DNA from: Streptomyces galbus
GTDB lineage: Bacteria > Actinomycetota > Actinomycetes > Streptomycetales > Streptomycetaceae
Reading direction: 5' to 3'
DNA: 64,000 bases
Assembly: GCF_005280195.1 (NCBI RefSeq)
Contig: NZ_SZPR01000027.1
Span: forward strand, 86,812 to 150,811
The stretch's first letter is position 1, and each line of letters opens with the position of its first letter. This document shows, piece by piece, positions 35,119 through 45,731 of this stretch. Under the pieces are notes generated by a model. That model saw only the letters and a list, made by a program, of their open reading frames with translations, did not search any database and was not told the origin of the DNA. Made by a program: the position numbers and the translations under genes.

Positions 35119-35190
35119 CGACCCGCCAATGCCAGAGGCCCCGGATCTCTCCGGCGCCTCGCTCTGTGTGCACTCAGCAGGGCTCGAAAT
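35119..35190 (-). repeat. Decayed copy of tRNA-Arg 3' end and its terminator
   Basis: This segment matches 35,894-35,968 closely: the same CGACCCGCCAA...CCAGAGGCCCCGGATCTCTCCGG block, TGTGTGCACTC, then about 20 nt of the tRNA-Arg 3' end with two mismatches (TTCGAGCCCTGCTGAGTGCA on the minus strand). It has several substitutions and one small deletion. It is either an attachment-site scar or a decayed duplicate tRNA. The lipoprotein gene lies between the two copies. Confidence 0.75.
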
Positions 35191-35204
35191 CCCGTATGCA
35201 CGCA

Positions 35205-35693
35205 TCAGATGGCATCGATCTGCCAGGCGATCACGCCGGTGGATCCCTTGGTGCCGTCGACATCAATGCGTATCGGTTCGTGGGCGGTGATCCGCTGCTG
35301 CACCACTGACCGATCGCACGGCACCTCGGTTTCTGTGCCGGCACTCGTCGGTGTGAAGGCCAGCTGCACACGGCCTGTGCCGACGCACACCAGGTTGAGC
35401 CTGTAGGTCCTGCCCTCGCTCAGGCTCGGCTCGGTGTGGATGCCGTCGGTCACCCGCTCCGCGCCGGCCTCGACCAACTTCCCACCGCGGACGGTGGCAA
35501 GGGCTGCTTGGGCCTGCGCGGTGAACTCCTTATCGGAGGACCCGGTTGCCGCCCGCGACCCACTCGACACGGGCGACGAGGGAGTTGTGGAGGCCTTGCC
35601 GTCACCGCTGCCAGACGTGCACGAGGTAAGCAGGAGTACCGACGCCGCCACAGCGCATCCGGCGAGCCATGCCCGCGGGCCCGAACTGATCAT
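35205..35693 (-). CDS. Putative lipoprotein
   Basis: 162 aa. A signal peptide with lipobox LLTSC (Cys near 25) is followed by a Ser/Gly/Thr linker and a small beta-rich domain with two further Cys residues (NLVCVGTGRVQLAFTP, VPCDRS) that probably form a disulfide. The stop lies 15 nt from the decayed tRNA-Arg copy, so the gene sits inside the repeat-flanked segment. Related small lipoproteins are common in Streptomyces; function unknown. Confidence 0.75.
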   Translation of the reverse strand: MISSGPRAWLAGCAVAASVLLLTSCTSGSGDGKASTTPSSPVSSGSRAATGSSDKEFTAQAQAALATVRGGKLVEAGAERVTDGIHTEPSLSEGRTYRLNLVCVGTGRVQLAFTPTSAGTETEVPCDRSVVQQRITAHEPIRIDVDGTKGSTGVIAWQIDAI

Positions 35694-35908
35694 GACGACG
35701 TTTCCCCGTACTGCCAGCCGGTCTCGAACGTGGGGAGCGTCGCCGAACCATGAACGATCTCGACGCCGCCACAACTGCTGCCACCGGCGGAACGGTACCG
35801 CTTCCAGGTGACCTTGTACCCGCATGAGCCGTACTGCAGATGGCCGCGGTGGAGCACGACGTCGGGGCCATGATCTCCGAGCCCCGCCCCAAACGACCCG
35901 CCAACGCC

Positions 35909-35936
35909 AGAGGCCCCGGATCTCTCCGGGGCCTCT
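35909..35936 (-). terminator. Terminator of tRNA-Arg
   Basis: AGAGGCCCCGGA (35909-35920) pairs perfectly with TCCGGGGCCTCT (35925-35936) around TCTC, just downstream of the minus-strand tRNA-Arg. Confidence 0.8.
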
Positions 35937-35944
35937 GACCTGTG

Positions 35945-36017
35945 TGCACTCGGCAGGACTCGAACCTGCAACCTTCTGATCCGTAGTCAGATGCTCTATC
36001 CATTAAGCTACGAGTGC
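35945..36017 (-). tRNA. tRNA-Arg (anticodon ACG)
   Basis: 73 nt on the minus strand. The acceptor GCACTCG/CGAGTGC has discriminator A. The anticodon stem TCTGA/TCAGA encloses CTACGGA, giving ACG. The T-arm holds GGTTCGAGTCC. A34 of this tRNA is the substrate of the tadA product encoded at 8.5 kb. Confidence 0.95.
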
Positions 36018-36172
36018 TTGTTCAGTTTTTTCGTCTTCGCTCCTGGTCCTTGCGGGCCCCTCGCGGCGACAGGAAGAACATTACATGACTGCCGCCGTCA
36101 TGTGAAATCCGTTCGGTCTACCCCTTGTGACCTGCGGAAACGACGTCTGCGGGGGTGGGCGGGAACAACGAA

Positions 36173-36195
36173 GCCCCGGTCCTGTGGACCGGGGC
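36173..36195 (-). terminator. Terminator of tRNA-Ser(GCT)
   Basis: GCCCCGGTCC (36173-36182) pairs perfectly with GGACCGGGGC (36186-36195) around TGT. On the minus strand it is followed by TTCGTTGTT. Confidence 0.75.
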
Positions 36196-36207
36196 TCCTT
36201 GATCGAG

Positions 36208-36298
36208 CGGAGGCGGAGGGATTTGAACCCTCGATGGGCTTTAAGACCCAAACCGCATTAGCAGTGCGGCGCCATAGACCGGACTAGGCGACGCCTCC
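36208..36298 (-). tRNA. tRNA-Ser (anticodon GCT)
   Basis: 91 nt on the minus strand. The acceptor GGAGGCG/CGCCTCC has discriminator G. The anticodon loop CTGCTAA gives GCT. A long variable arm (class II) and the T-arm GGGTTCAAATCCC are present. Confidence 0.95.
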
Positions 36299-36460
36299 AG
36301 CACAGCCGCTCGCGTGTGTGCGAGTGGTGCGTGCAGATGATGACACAGTCGAGCGTCGTGTCACCAATCGGCCTCCACGGTACTAGGCAGGCCGGGCGCA
36401 GGGCAAAGGGGTTCCCCGCCCGCGCGCAACGTCCTCCCCCCGGCCCGCGTTAGGCACGGC

Positions 36461-37270
36461 ATGGCCCAGATCCCCGCGACTTCCGCGACCTCCATCCCGG
36501 TCTCCGCGATCTCCGCGATCTCCGCGATCTCCGCGACCACCGCCCCGGTTTCCTCCCCGACCCCCTCTTCCTCACGTCGGCGCGTCCGTGCCCTCGGTGT
36601 CGTGTCCGCGCTCGTCTCCCTCGCGGCCCTCGCCCCGTTCGCCACCGCCGTCGCCCACGCCTCCCCCGCCACGCCCCTCGCCCCGCCCCCCGTCCGCGAC
36701 GAGGACCGGCCCGACTACGCGCGCGGGGACCAGCTCCTCGTCACCGTCCGGGACAGCGGGGTGCCCGGCGCCGACGGCGTGTACCGGCTCTCCTGCCACC
36801 CCGGCGGGGGCACGCACCCCCACGCCGACGCCGCCTGCGCGGCCCTCGACCGGAACAGCGTCTGGGGGCGGGACGCCTTCGCCCCCGTGCCCGACGGCAG
36901 CGTGTGCACCCTGCAGTACGGCGGTCCCGCCACCGCGCACGTCACCGGACGGTGGGCCGGACGCCCCGTCGATGCCACGTTCGAGCGCTCCAACGGGTGC
37001 GAGATCGAGCGGTGGGACCGCTTCGTCCCCCTGCTCCCCGAGGTGCACGCCGGGCGACCCTCGTCCCCTCCCAGCCAGCACCCGATCCACCACCCGTCCG
37101 ACCACACGTCCGGCCCGTCCCACCCGTTCCAGCCGGCCGATCCGTCCCGGCCGGCTCCCCGTCCGGCGCCCGGGGCCAGCACCCGGCCGGCTCCCCGGCC
37201 CTCACTCCTGCCCGCGCCTCTTCCCGCCCCCCTGCCCGAGCCCGCGCCCGAGCCCCAGCCGGCCCGTTGA
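36461..37270 (+). CDS. Subtilisin-inhibitor-like (SSI family) secreted protein with proline-rich tail
   Basis: 269 aa. A long N-region containing (SAI)3-type repeats precedes the signal peptide core, with cleavage near AHASPA (about 69). The SSI domain (about 85-190) contains LLVTVRDSG, YRLSCHPGGGTHPHADAACAALD, VCTLQYGGPATAHVTGRWAGRPVDATFERSNGCEIERW. Aligning with SSI, the reactive loop reads C-T-L-Q-Y, so P1 would be Leu rather than Met or Lys. The last 75 or so residues are Pro/Ser/Arg-rich and absent from classical SSI; they could be a cell-wall spacer. Inhibits extracellular serine proteases by family. Confidence 0.85.
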   Translation: MAQIPATSATSIPVSAISAISAISATTAPVSSPTPSSSRRRVRALGVVSALVSLAALAPFATAVAHASPATPLAPPPVRDEDRPDYARGDQLLVTVRDSGVPGADGVYRLSCHPGGGTHPHADAACAALDRNSVWGRDAFAPVPDGSVCTLQYGGPATAHVTGRWAGRPVDATFERSNGCEIERWDRFVPLLPEVHAGRPSSPPSQHPIHHPSDHTSGPSHPFQPADPSRPAPRPAPGASTRPAPRPSLLPAPLPAPLPEPAPEPQPAR

Positions 37271-37515
37271 CGTCCGGGTCCGGCGCCCCCGCCGGGCCCC
37301 CGCTCGCGTGAACGCCCCGCGAAGCATTCGCGAAGGTCCGTCCGAGGGTCGTACACGTGTCCACCAGCCGTGTCATGTCCTCGTGCGAGGTCGCTCTCAT
37401 CCGGCGCCGCTCGCACAACCCCAGCCCTTAGACTCCCTCGCGTGACACCCCGCGGGCCCCTTGGCAAGATGGCCCGAGCGGTCGGCAAGGTGCGGTGACA
37501 GGGAGGAAGCGTCTC

Positions 37516-40500
37516 GTGAGCAGCAGGCCATCCCGAGGCGCTGCTCGCCTCGCAGCCATACTCGACGCGCTTCCCGACGCGTTGGTCCTGGTCAACGCCA
37601 ACGGAACCGTCGTCAACGCCAACACCATCGCCCTGGAGGCGTTCGAGACACCGGGCACCGCGCTCGTCGGGCGCGGGCTGCTGGACCTGCTGCCGGAGTT
37701 CGACTCCAAGCTGATCCCCGGCTCCATGCGGCGGCCCGACCACATGGATCCGCGCGGGCGGACCAAGCCGACCCGGATGATCGCCCGCCGGACCGACGGC
37801 ACCGAGTTCCCCGTCGAGGTCACCAGCGCCAACCTCGAGAACGGCCAGCAGGCCTACGACGGCTACGGCTACAGCGGCGACGAGCTGCTGATGCTGGTCG
37901 TGCGGGACCTCACCGGGACCGTGGACACCGAGGCGGAACTCGCGCGCTCGCAGCGGCAGACCGAGATGATTCTGCGGGCCGCCTCCGAGGGCGTCGTCGG
38001 CACGGACACCGACGGGCGGATCGTGCTCGTCAACCCGGCCGCCGCCCAGATCCTCGGGTACCGGGCCAGCGACCTCGGCGGCAAGGAGCTGCACACCCTC
38101 GTGCTGCACTCGCGCGCCGACGGCTCGCCGTTCCCGTACGACGAGTCGCCGCTCGCCGACACCCTGCGCTCCGGGCGCAAGCACCGGGTGCGCGGGCAGG
38201 TGCTGTTCGCGAAGAACGGCGACCGGGTGCCCGTCGACCTCACCACCGCGCCGGTGCGCGACGGCGACCAGCTCGTGGGCGCCGTCATGACGTTCGCCGA
38301 CCGCCGGCCCTTCGACTCGCTCGCGGCCGAGAAGGCCGAGGCCGAGAAGCGGCACGCCGAGGAGCTGGAACGGCTCTCCGAGGAGCACGCCTCCGACCTC
38401 ACCGCGCTGCGCCAGCAGCACGTCACCGAGCTGGAGGAGCTGCGCGAGCGGCACGAGGAGGAACTGGCCGCCGGCGAGGAGCGCTACGCCGCCCTCGGTG
38501 AGCGCGAGAAGGACCGTTACGAGGCCCTGGCCGCGCGCCACGACCAGCTGCTCACCCTCCTCGGGCAGTCCCTGCGCGGCCCCCTCGACGAGCTGCGCCG
38601 CGAGCTGGCCGCCCTCGCCGCCGACGACGCGGGCCAGCTCTGGCCCGAGGCCAACCAGGTGCTGCACCACCTCTCGGCCGGCTACTCCCGCATCACCACG
38701 CTCATCGACAACGTCCTCGGCTACCAGCGGCTGGACACCGGCGAGCAGGACATCACCCGTACGAAGGTGATGCTCGACGCCGTCGTCGCGGCCGGTGTCG
38801 ACGGCGCCGTGGAGCTCATCGGGCCGGGCCGCGTGCAGTTCGCGGTGCACGCGCCGCCCATCGAGGCCGAGGTCGACGCGCCGCTCCTCGCCACCGCGCT
38901 CGCGCACCTCGTCGCCGACGTCGCGGGCGTCGACGCCACCGGCAACGCGCCCGTCTCCGCGGGCGGTTACATGGACAACACCGTGGTGGTCGCGGCCGCG
39001 CAGCGCGGCGAGGTCGTCCGCATCGAGGTGCGCGGGCCCTACGCCGGCGGCGACCCGGTGCACGAGCCGATCGTGCGGGGGATCGTGCGCGCCCACGGCG
39101 GCGTGCTGCAGACCCACGAGGTGCCCGGCATGAGCGGCAGCGCGTACGTCCTGGAGGTGCCGCTCGGCGGCGGCGCCGGTGCCGTGCCCGCTCCCCCCGT
39201 CCCGGCCCCCCTGGAACTCGCCGCCGCCCAGCCCGCGTCCGGTGACACCCACCCGGCCGACGGCGCGCACGCCGACCACCCCGACCACGGCGCCGGCGGT
39301 CGGCGGCGCGCCCGGCGGTCGTCCGTGGACGCCTTCCTGGACAGCGACGCGCCCGGCGCCGCCGAGCCGGAAGCCGGAGTCCCGACCGGGCGCCGGCGCG
39401 GTCCGGCCGCCGACGAGCCGGCCGCGGCCCTCCCGCCGCAGGCCGAAGCGGCCGTGGAAGGCCCCGGCGGACCGGGGGGTTCCGGGCGGCGGCGCGGACG
39501 GGCGGCCGATGACGCCGACGGTGCGGACGCGGCGGGCGTCGCGGGCGCGCTTCCCGCCGGGCCGGTGGGACCGGGTGGTCCGGGTGCCGGGGTGTCGGAG
39601 GGTGCCGTTCGCACCGCCGCGGAGCACGCCGCGGGGACCGCCGCCTCGGGTACGGGGCTCGGCGGCACCGTCCCGCCGCAGGGGGTGCCCGTGCCGGGCG
39701 CGCCCTCGGGGCGCCGGGCGCGCCGGGCGGTGGAGCAGTCGCCGCAGGGCGGGCCGGGCCAGGAGCAGCACGCGTTGCCGCCGGCGCTGCCCGCCGTCGC
39801 CGGAGCGCAGGACGGCGAGCCGGGCGGGGCCGCTACGGCGGTCGAGGCCGCCCAGCCGACCGGGCGCAGGCGGCGTGCCCTCGCCGCCGCCCAGGAGCGG
39901 GCCGCCGCGCAGGAGGCGGGGCCGCGCGCGGTGTTCGCCCTGCCGCCCGCGGACGCGGATCGCGCGGACGGGGACGCGGCCGAGGCCGTCGACGTGGCGG
40001 TGCCCGGCGGGATCGCGGCCGGTACGGCCGCCGCGGCCGGACCGGTCGCCGGTGCGGCGGTGCCGGGGAGTGCCGTTCAGGTGCCCGGCGTACTGCCGCT
40101 TCCCGGGACCCCTCTGCCGGGGGCGCCGGTTCCCGGTGCGCTGCCCGGGCAGGTGCCGTTGCCGGTGCCGGGTCAGTCTCAGGTCGCGGGTGCCCCGGTG
40201 GCCGTCCCCCCGCAGGTTCCCGGTCAGGCCGTCCCGGTCGCCGTGCCGCTCCCGGGGCAGCCGGTCGGCCCCGCCGACGCCGCCGTGGACCACGGGCGTC
40301 ACGACGCCGTCCCGCACGACCAGGGCGACGACCACACCCCGCCCCAGCCGCACCCGACGACCGCCCCGACCGGACGCCGCCGTCGGGCCGTCGCCCCGCC
40401 CGCCGAGGCGGGCGCGCAGGCCCCGGGGCAGCAGCACCCGGTCGTCGGTCCGGCTCCGGCCGCCCCGGTGCAGGTGCCGCCGCAGGTTCCCGCGCAGGCG

Positions 40501-42306
40501 CAGGCACAGGCGTCAGCTCCGGTACAGGGTCAGGCAGCCGTGCAGGTCCCCGGCCAGGTGCCCGGTTCCGCCGGTGCGGTCCACCTGCCCGCCCAGCAGG
40601 GCGGGGTCCCCGGCCGACCGGGTGCCGCCGTCCCGCCGCAGGGCGCCACGGCTCCGGGCACCGCGGCTGCGGGCACCGCGGCTCCGGCACCAGGGAGCGC
40701 GGCTCCGGTGCCGGGTGCGCAGCCCGTCGTATCTGATCAGCCCGTAGTACCCGGGGAGGCCCCCGTACCCGGGCAACCGACGGTGCCCGGGCAGCCCGTA
40801 GTACTCGGACAGCCCCTAGGGCCCGCACAGCCCGTGGCGGCCGGGCAGCCCGTAGGACCCGGACAACCGGTTCCGGTGGCGCAGCCCGTGGTGCCGGGGC
40901 AGCCCGTACCCCCCGTACCCCCGCAGGGCCAGGCCCCCGCGCAGGTGCAGTCGCAGGCGCCCGCCCAGCCGCTGCCCGCCGAGGCGGGGCCCGGTGCTCC
41001 GGGCGGGACGCCGGCGGCCGGTACACCGTTGCCGCCCGAGGCCGCGGGGGCCGCGGCGCGGGCCGCGCAGCCGTTGCCCGCGGAGGCCGGCGCGCCGGTC
41101 GACCCGAACTCCACGCAGGGCCGGGCGATCAGTGTGCGGACGCTGGGACAGGGCGTGCCGTTCACGCGGCAGGCCGTGCAGGTGCAGCAGTCCGGCCCGG
41201 CCGGTACGGCGACCCCGCCCCCGCACGCCCCGGGCGGTTCCGGCCGGCGCCGCAAGCTGGGCACGCCCCCGGACCCGGCCGCCCGCCAGCACCCGAACGG
41301 CGCGGCCGGCGAGCAGGGGCAGGGCCCCGTACCGACGGCCCCGGCCCCGGATCCCGCCCCGCAGCAGGGGCCCCCCGCGCCCCCGGCATCCGCACCCCAG
41401 CCCGCGCACCCCTCCCTGGCCGGTCAGTCGCGGCTCGCCGCGCCCGGTACCGAGGGCGCGGGGCGGTCGTACGCCATAGGGGCGCCGGACGAGAACGCCG
41501 CCGAGGGGCCCGAGCCGCTGGACGGTCCCGGTGGGGCCGTCGAGGTCGCGGACACCCCGCGCCCGCAGCCGATGGACGACGAACTGCCGCCGGAGCCGCT
41601 GGACAACCCGCGGCGGCTGCTGGTGTGGCCGGCGCCGGACGTCAGCACCCAGCAGGCGCTGAGCGACCGCGGGTACCGGCCGGTCATCGTGCACTCGCGC
41701 GAGGAGGTGGACGCGCAGATCGCGGCGTTCCCCGCCGCGCTGTTCGTCGACCCGCTGACCGGGCCGATCACCCGGACCGCGCTCCAGGCGCTGCGCCAGG
41801 CCGCGGTGGCCGCCGAGGTGCCGGTGATGGTGACGGCCGGGCTCGGCCAGGCGACGCGCGAGGCGGCGTACGGCGCCGACCCCGCCGTCCTGCTGAAGGC
41901 GCTGGCGCCTCGGGACAGCGAGCAGCACCCGCCGCGCGTGCTGCTCATCGAGGAGCACGCGGAGATCGCGCTGGCGCTGACGGCGACGCTGGAGCGGCGC
42001 GGGATGCAGGTCGCGCGGGCCGCGTCGGACAACGACGCGGTGACGCTGGCGGGGCAGTTCCGGCCGAACCTCGTGGTGATGGACCTGCTGCAGGTGCACC
42101 GGCGGCGGGCCGGGATCGTGGACTGGCTGCGCGCGAACGGGCAGCTCAACCGCACTCCGCTGGTCGTCTACACGGCCGCCGTGGACCCGGCCGACCTGCC
42201 GCGGCTGGCGTCCGGCGAGACGGTGCTGTTCCTGGCCGAGCGCTCGACGAGCGCGGAGGTCCAGGGCCGGATCGTCGACCTGCTGTCCCGCATCGGCACC
42301 AACTAG
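37516..42306 (+). CDS. Giant PAS-PAS/pseudo-histidine-kinase/receiver-like protein
   Basis: 1,596 aa from the GTG at 37516, chosen over GTG 37495 because GGGAGGAA (37502-37509) lies 6 nt upstream. PAS domains are at about 5-125 and about 145-265, with a charged coiled coil at about 270-345. The DHp-like segment at about 345-420 has Gln351 where kinases have the phosphorylated His (GQSLRGPL for SHELRTPL). The ATPase-like region (about 430-555) lacks a clear N-box Asn. Next come about 770 residues of Pro/Gly/Ala/Gln low complexity, then two receiver-like domains (about 1,360-1,450 and 1,470-1,590); the last has LIEEH in place of the Asp pair and keeps an Asp in VVMDLL. It probably signals by protein contacts. 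Confidence 0.85.
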   Translation: MSSRPSRGAARLAAILDALPDALVLVNANGTVVNANTIALEAFETPGTALVGRGLLDLLPEFDSKLIPGSMRRPDHMDPRGRTKPTRMIARRTDGTEFPVEVTSANLENGQQAYDGYGYSGDELLMLVVRDLTGTVDTEAELARSQRQTEMILRAASEGVVGTDTDGRIVLVNPAAAQILGYRASDLGGKELHTLVLHSRADGSPFPYDESPLADTLRSGRKHRVRGQVLFAKNGDRVPVDLTTAPVRDGDQLVGAVMTFADRRPFDSLAAEKAEAEKRHAEELERLSEEHASDLTALRQQHVTELEELRERHEEELAAGEERYAALGEREKDRYEALAARHDQLLTLLGQSLRGPLDELRRELAALAADDAGQLWPEANQVLHHLSAGYSRITTLIDNVLGYQRLDTGEQDITRTKVMLDAVVAAGVDGAVELIGPGRVQFAVHAPPIEAEVDAPLLATALAHLVADVAGVDATGNAPVSAGGYMDNTVVVAAAQRGEVVRIEVRGPYAGGDPVHEPIVRGIVRAHGGVLQTHEVPGMSGSAYVLEVPLGGGAGAVPAPPVPAPLELAAAQPASGDTHPADGAHADHPDHGAGGRRRARRSSVDAFLDSDAPGAAEPEAGVPTGRRRGPAADEPAAALPPQAEAAVEGPGGPGGSGRRRGRAADDADGADAAGVAGALPAGPVGPGGPGAGVSEGAVRTAAEHAAGTAASGTGLGGTVPPQGVPVPGAPSGRRARRAVEQSPQGGPGQEQHALPPALPAVAGAQDGEPGGAATAVEAAQPTGRRRRALAAAQERAAAQEAGPRAVFALPPADADRADGDAAEAVDVAVPGGIAAGTAAAAGPVAGAAVPGSAVQVPGVLPLPGTPLPGAPVPGALPGQVPLPVPGQSQVAGAPVAVPPQVPGQAVPVAVPLPGQPVGPADAAVDHGRHDAVPHDQGDDHTPPQPHPTTAPTGRRRRAVAPPAEAGAQAPGQQHPVVGPAPAAPVQVPPQVPAQAQAQASAPVQGQAAVQVPGQVPGSAGAVHLPAQQGGVPGRPGAAVPPQGATAPGTAAAGTAAPAPGSAAPVPGAQPVVSDQPVVPGEAPVPGQPTVPGQPVVLGQPLGPAQPVAAGQPVGPGQPVPVAQPVVPGQPVPPVPPQGQAPAQVQSQAPAQPLPAEAGPGAPGGTPAAGTPLPPEAAGAAARAAQPLPAEAGAPVDPNSTQGRAISVRTLGQGVPFTRQAVQVQQSGPAGTATPPPHAPGGSGRRRKLGTPPDPAARQHPNGAAGEQGQGPVPTAPAPDPAPQQGPPAPPASAPQPAHPSLAGQSRLAAPGTEGAGRSYAIGAPDENAAEGPEPLDGPGGAVEVADTPRPQPMDDELPPEPLDNPRRLLVWPAPDVSTQQALSDRGYRPVIVHSREEVDAQIAAFPAALFVDPLTGPITRTALQALRQAAVAAEVPVMVTAGLGQATREAAYGADPAVLLKALAPRDSEQHPPRVLLIEEHAEIALALTATLERRGMQVARAASDNDAVTLAGQFRPNLVVMDLLQVHRRRAGIVDWLRANGQLNRTPLVVYTAAVDPADLPRLASGETVLFLAERSTSAEVQGRIVDLLSRIGTN

Positions 42307-42344
42307 CCGCACGGCGGTCCCCGCAGGCCGTCACCCGGCGAAAC

Positions 42345-42386
42345 CCTGAGGGGCAGCCCCGGTCCGCACCGGGGCTGCCCCTCAGG
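42345..42386. terminator. Perfect 19-bp hairpin between convergent genes
   Basis: Positions 42345-42363 and 42368-42386 are perfectly complementary with a CCGC loop. It separates the PAS protein from the convergent acyl-CoA ligase and should terminate both. Confidence 0.85.
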
Positions 42387-42404
42387 TCTGCCGCGCCACG
42401 GCGG

Positions 42405-44063
<1,659 letters not shown>

Positions 44064-44208
44064 GGCGTCCTCCCGGGCGACATTGCCTACGCGGTGGTAA
44101 CGGATGCGCTGATTCTGCGCACATACCGCGCGGTATGTCACTAGGTGCCGCCGATCGATCAAGTCACGGTACGGCACACCCCGGCGCTCGACGTGCCGGT
44201 CAGGGCGC

Positions 44209-44760
44209 TCAGGCGCGGGCCACGCCCAGCTCGGGGTCCTCGCGGAGCTTGCCGAGCGCGCGGGAGACCGCCGACTTCACCGTGCCGACCGAGACGCCGA
44301 GCACCTCGGCCGTCTGGGCCTCGCTGAGGTCCTCGTAGTACCTGAGGACCACCATCGCGCGCTGCCGGGCCGGCAGTTTCAGGATCGCCCGCCACATCGC
44401 GTCGTGCAGCGCCTGCCGCTCGGCCGGGTCGTCGTCGCCCGGGGCGGGCTCGGGCTCGGGCAGCTCGTCGACGGCGAACTCGTCGACCTTGCGCTTGCGC
44501 CACTGCGAGGTGCGGGTGTTCAGCAGGGCCCGGCGGACGTAGCCGTCGAGCGCGCGGTGGTCCTCGATGCGCTCCCAGGCGACGTACGTCTTGGCGAGCG
44601 CGGTCTGGAGCAGGTCCTCCGCGTCGCTGGGGTTGGCGGTCAGCGACCGCGCGGTGCGCAGCAGCACCGGCTGCCGGGCACGGACGTACGACGAGAACGA
44701 CGGGTACGCCGGCGGTCTCGTCATGCCGTTCGAGGCGCTGGTGCAGACGGGTGTGGTCAT
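44209..44760 (-). CDS. ECF RNA polymerase sigma factor, SigE family
   Basis: 183 aa with only regions 2 and 4. Region 2: FSSYVRARQPVLLRTARSLTANPSDAEDLLQTALAKTYVAWERIED. Region 4: LPARQRAMVVLRYYEDLSEAQTAEVLGVSVGTVKSAVSRALGKLR. This actinobacterial SigE-family (SIG40/ECF-type) protein has no adjacent anti-sigma gene. It directs transcription of an unknown regulon. Starts at ATG 44760. Confidence 0.93.
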   Translation of the reverse strand: MTTPVCTSASNGMTRPPAYPSFSSYVRARQPVLLRTARSLTANPSDAEDLLQTALAKTYVAWERIEDHRALDGYVRRALLNTRTSQWRKRKVDEFAVDELPEPEPAPGDDDPAERQALHDAMWRAILKLPARQRAMVVLRYYEDLSEAQTAEVLGVSVGTVKSAVSRALGKLREDPELGVARA

Positions 44761-45050
44761 GGCTCCACGCTAGGAGCGGACCGGCTCGCGCGGATCGGCC
44801 GCAGGTCCAGAAGGGGACTCCCCCTCAGGTTGTAGGGGTGGTGCCAGCTCCACCTCCTGTAGGTGGACGGGCGGGCGGGGGGCAGTGCGGGTTCACCCCT
44901 GGGGGCCGGCCGTCCGGAGCGCGCACCGGTGATGCCGCCGTACCGCCCGGCCGAGCGGGACGGCACCACGAACACGTCCGCGCGGCGGCGCCGGAGCACC
45001 ACCGCGCGGACGTCGTGACTGCTACCCCTGAGCACACCGTCCCCGTCGGA
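44761..45050. other. Non-coding region upstream of ECF sigma gene
   Basis: About 290 nt with no supported gene. It should contain the ECF sigma promoter on its left side. No operator was recognised. Confidence 0.4.
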
Positions 45051-45085
45051 CGCGCGGGGCCGGGGAAAGGGGCCGGCCCCGCGCG
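45051..45085 (-). terminator. Hairpin terminator of small secreted gene
   Basis: CGCGCGGGGCCGG (45051-45063) pairs perfectly with CCGGCCCCGCGCG (45073-45085), 6 nt past the stop of the minus-strand secreted protein. Confidence 0.75.
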
Positions 45086-45090
45086 CCGGA

Positions 45091-45405
45091 TCACCGGAAG
45101 AGCGGGAAGAACGTCACCCCGACGCTGCTGTTGCCCTGGTTGATGGCGGTGAACGCGGATCCGTCGACCTGCGCGGTGTTGCTCTGGTTGGTGGCGCCGG
45201 ACCCGACGGCGTTCTGCTGGGACGTGGACGAGTTGCCGTTGTTGTTGTGCCCGACACCGCTGCCGACGATGCTCGCGACACCCGCGTTCGATCCGTCGTC
45301 CGCGAAGCCGCCGTTGTCCGCCGCCGCCATGCCGGTGAAGAGCGCGGCAGCGAGCGGGAGGGCGGAGACGGCGGCGATGACGCGGGCGGTACGGATGCTT
45401 GCCAT
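45091..45405 (-). CDS. Small secreted Asn/Gly/Ser-rich protein
   Basis: 104 aa. The signal peptide (MASIRTARVIAAVSALPLAAALFTGMAAA, cleavage about 29) is followed by a mature part rich in N, G, S, Q with GVGHNNNGNSSTSQQNAVGSG and a hydrophobic, aromatic end (GVTFFPLFR). The composition recalls amyloid-like surface proteins such as chaplins, but the chaplin motif and paired Cys are absent. GGAGGA precedes the ATG. Function unknown. Confidence 0.75.
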   Translation of the reverse strand: MASIRTARVIAAVSALPLAAALFTGMAAADNGGFADDGSNAGVASIVGSGVGHNNNGNSSTSQQNAVGSGATNQSNTAQVDGSAFTAINQGNSSVGVTFFPLFR

Positions 45406-45731
45406 GGTGTTCCTCCAGAACTCACGGACTCAAGTACGGCTTTGACCAGGGCAGTTGGCCGACCACCCCGGCGCATTGACGACGTCGCGAGTCCAGAGTT
45501 GCCCAGGGGGTCCCCGGCGAACCACACCGAAAGGGCTGATTCGCACGCAAGCGTGAGGACAAGTCGATAAACCTCCACTGCCACCCTTACGGGCATCACA
45601 CCGCGACCCGGGCGCGTCGCGGACGCCCGGAGCCCGCGCGGGACAAGAGCGGAACCGTTCCGGCACGTTTTCGGCCTTTTCCCTACACACCGGCGCGCCG
45701 CCCACCCATCCCCCTTCCCTTTTTCGAACGC
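45406..45731. other. Intergenic region between secreted and prim-pol genes
   Basis: About 326 nt without a gene; divergent promoters for both neighbours are expected here. The last 90 nt before 45732 are T/C-rich. No clear ribosome site precedes the prim-pol start. Confidence 0.4.

Noticed and set aside
36715..40437. A 1,240-codon minus-strand frame.
   Set aside because: It lies opposite the SSI-like and PAS genes and only reflects the high third-position G+C of those genes.
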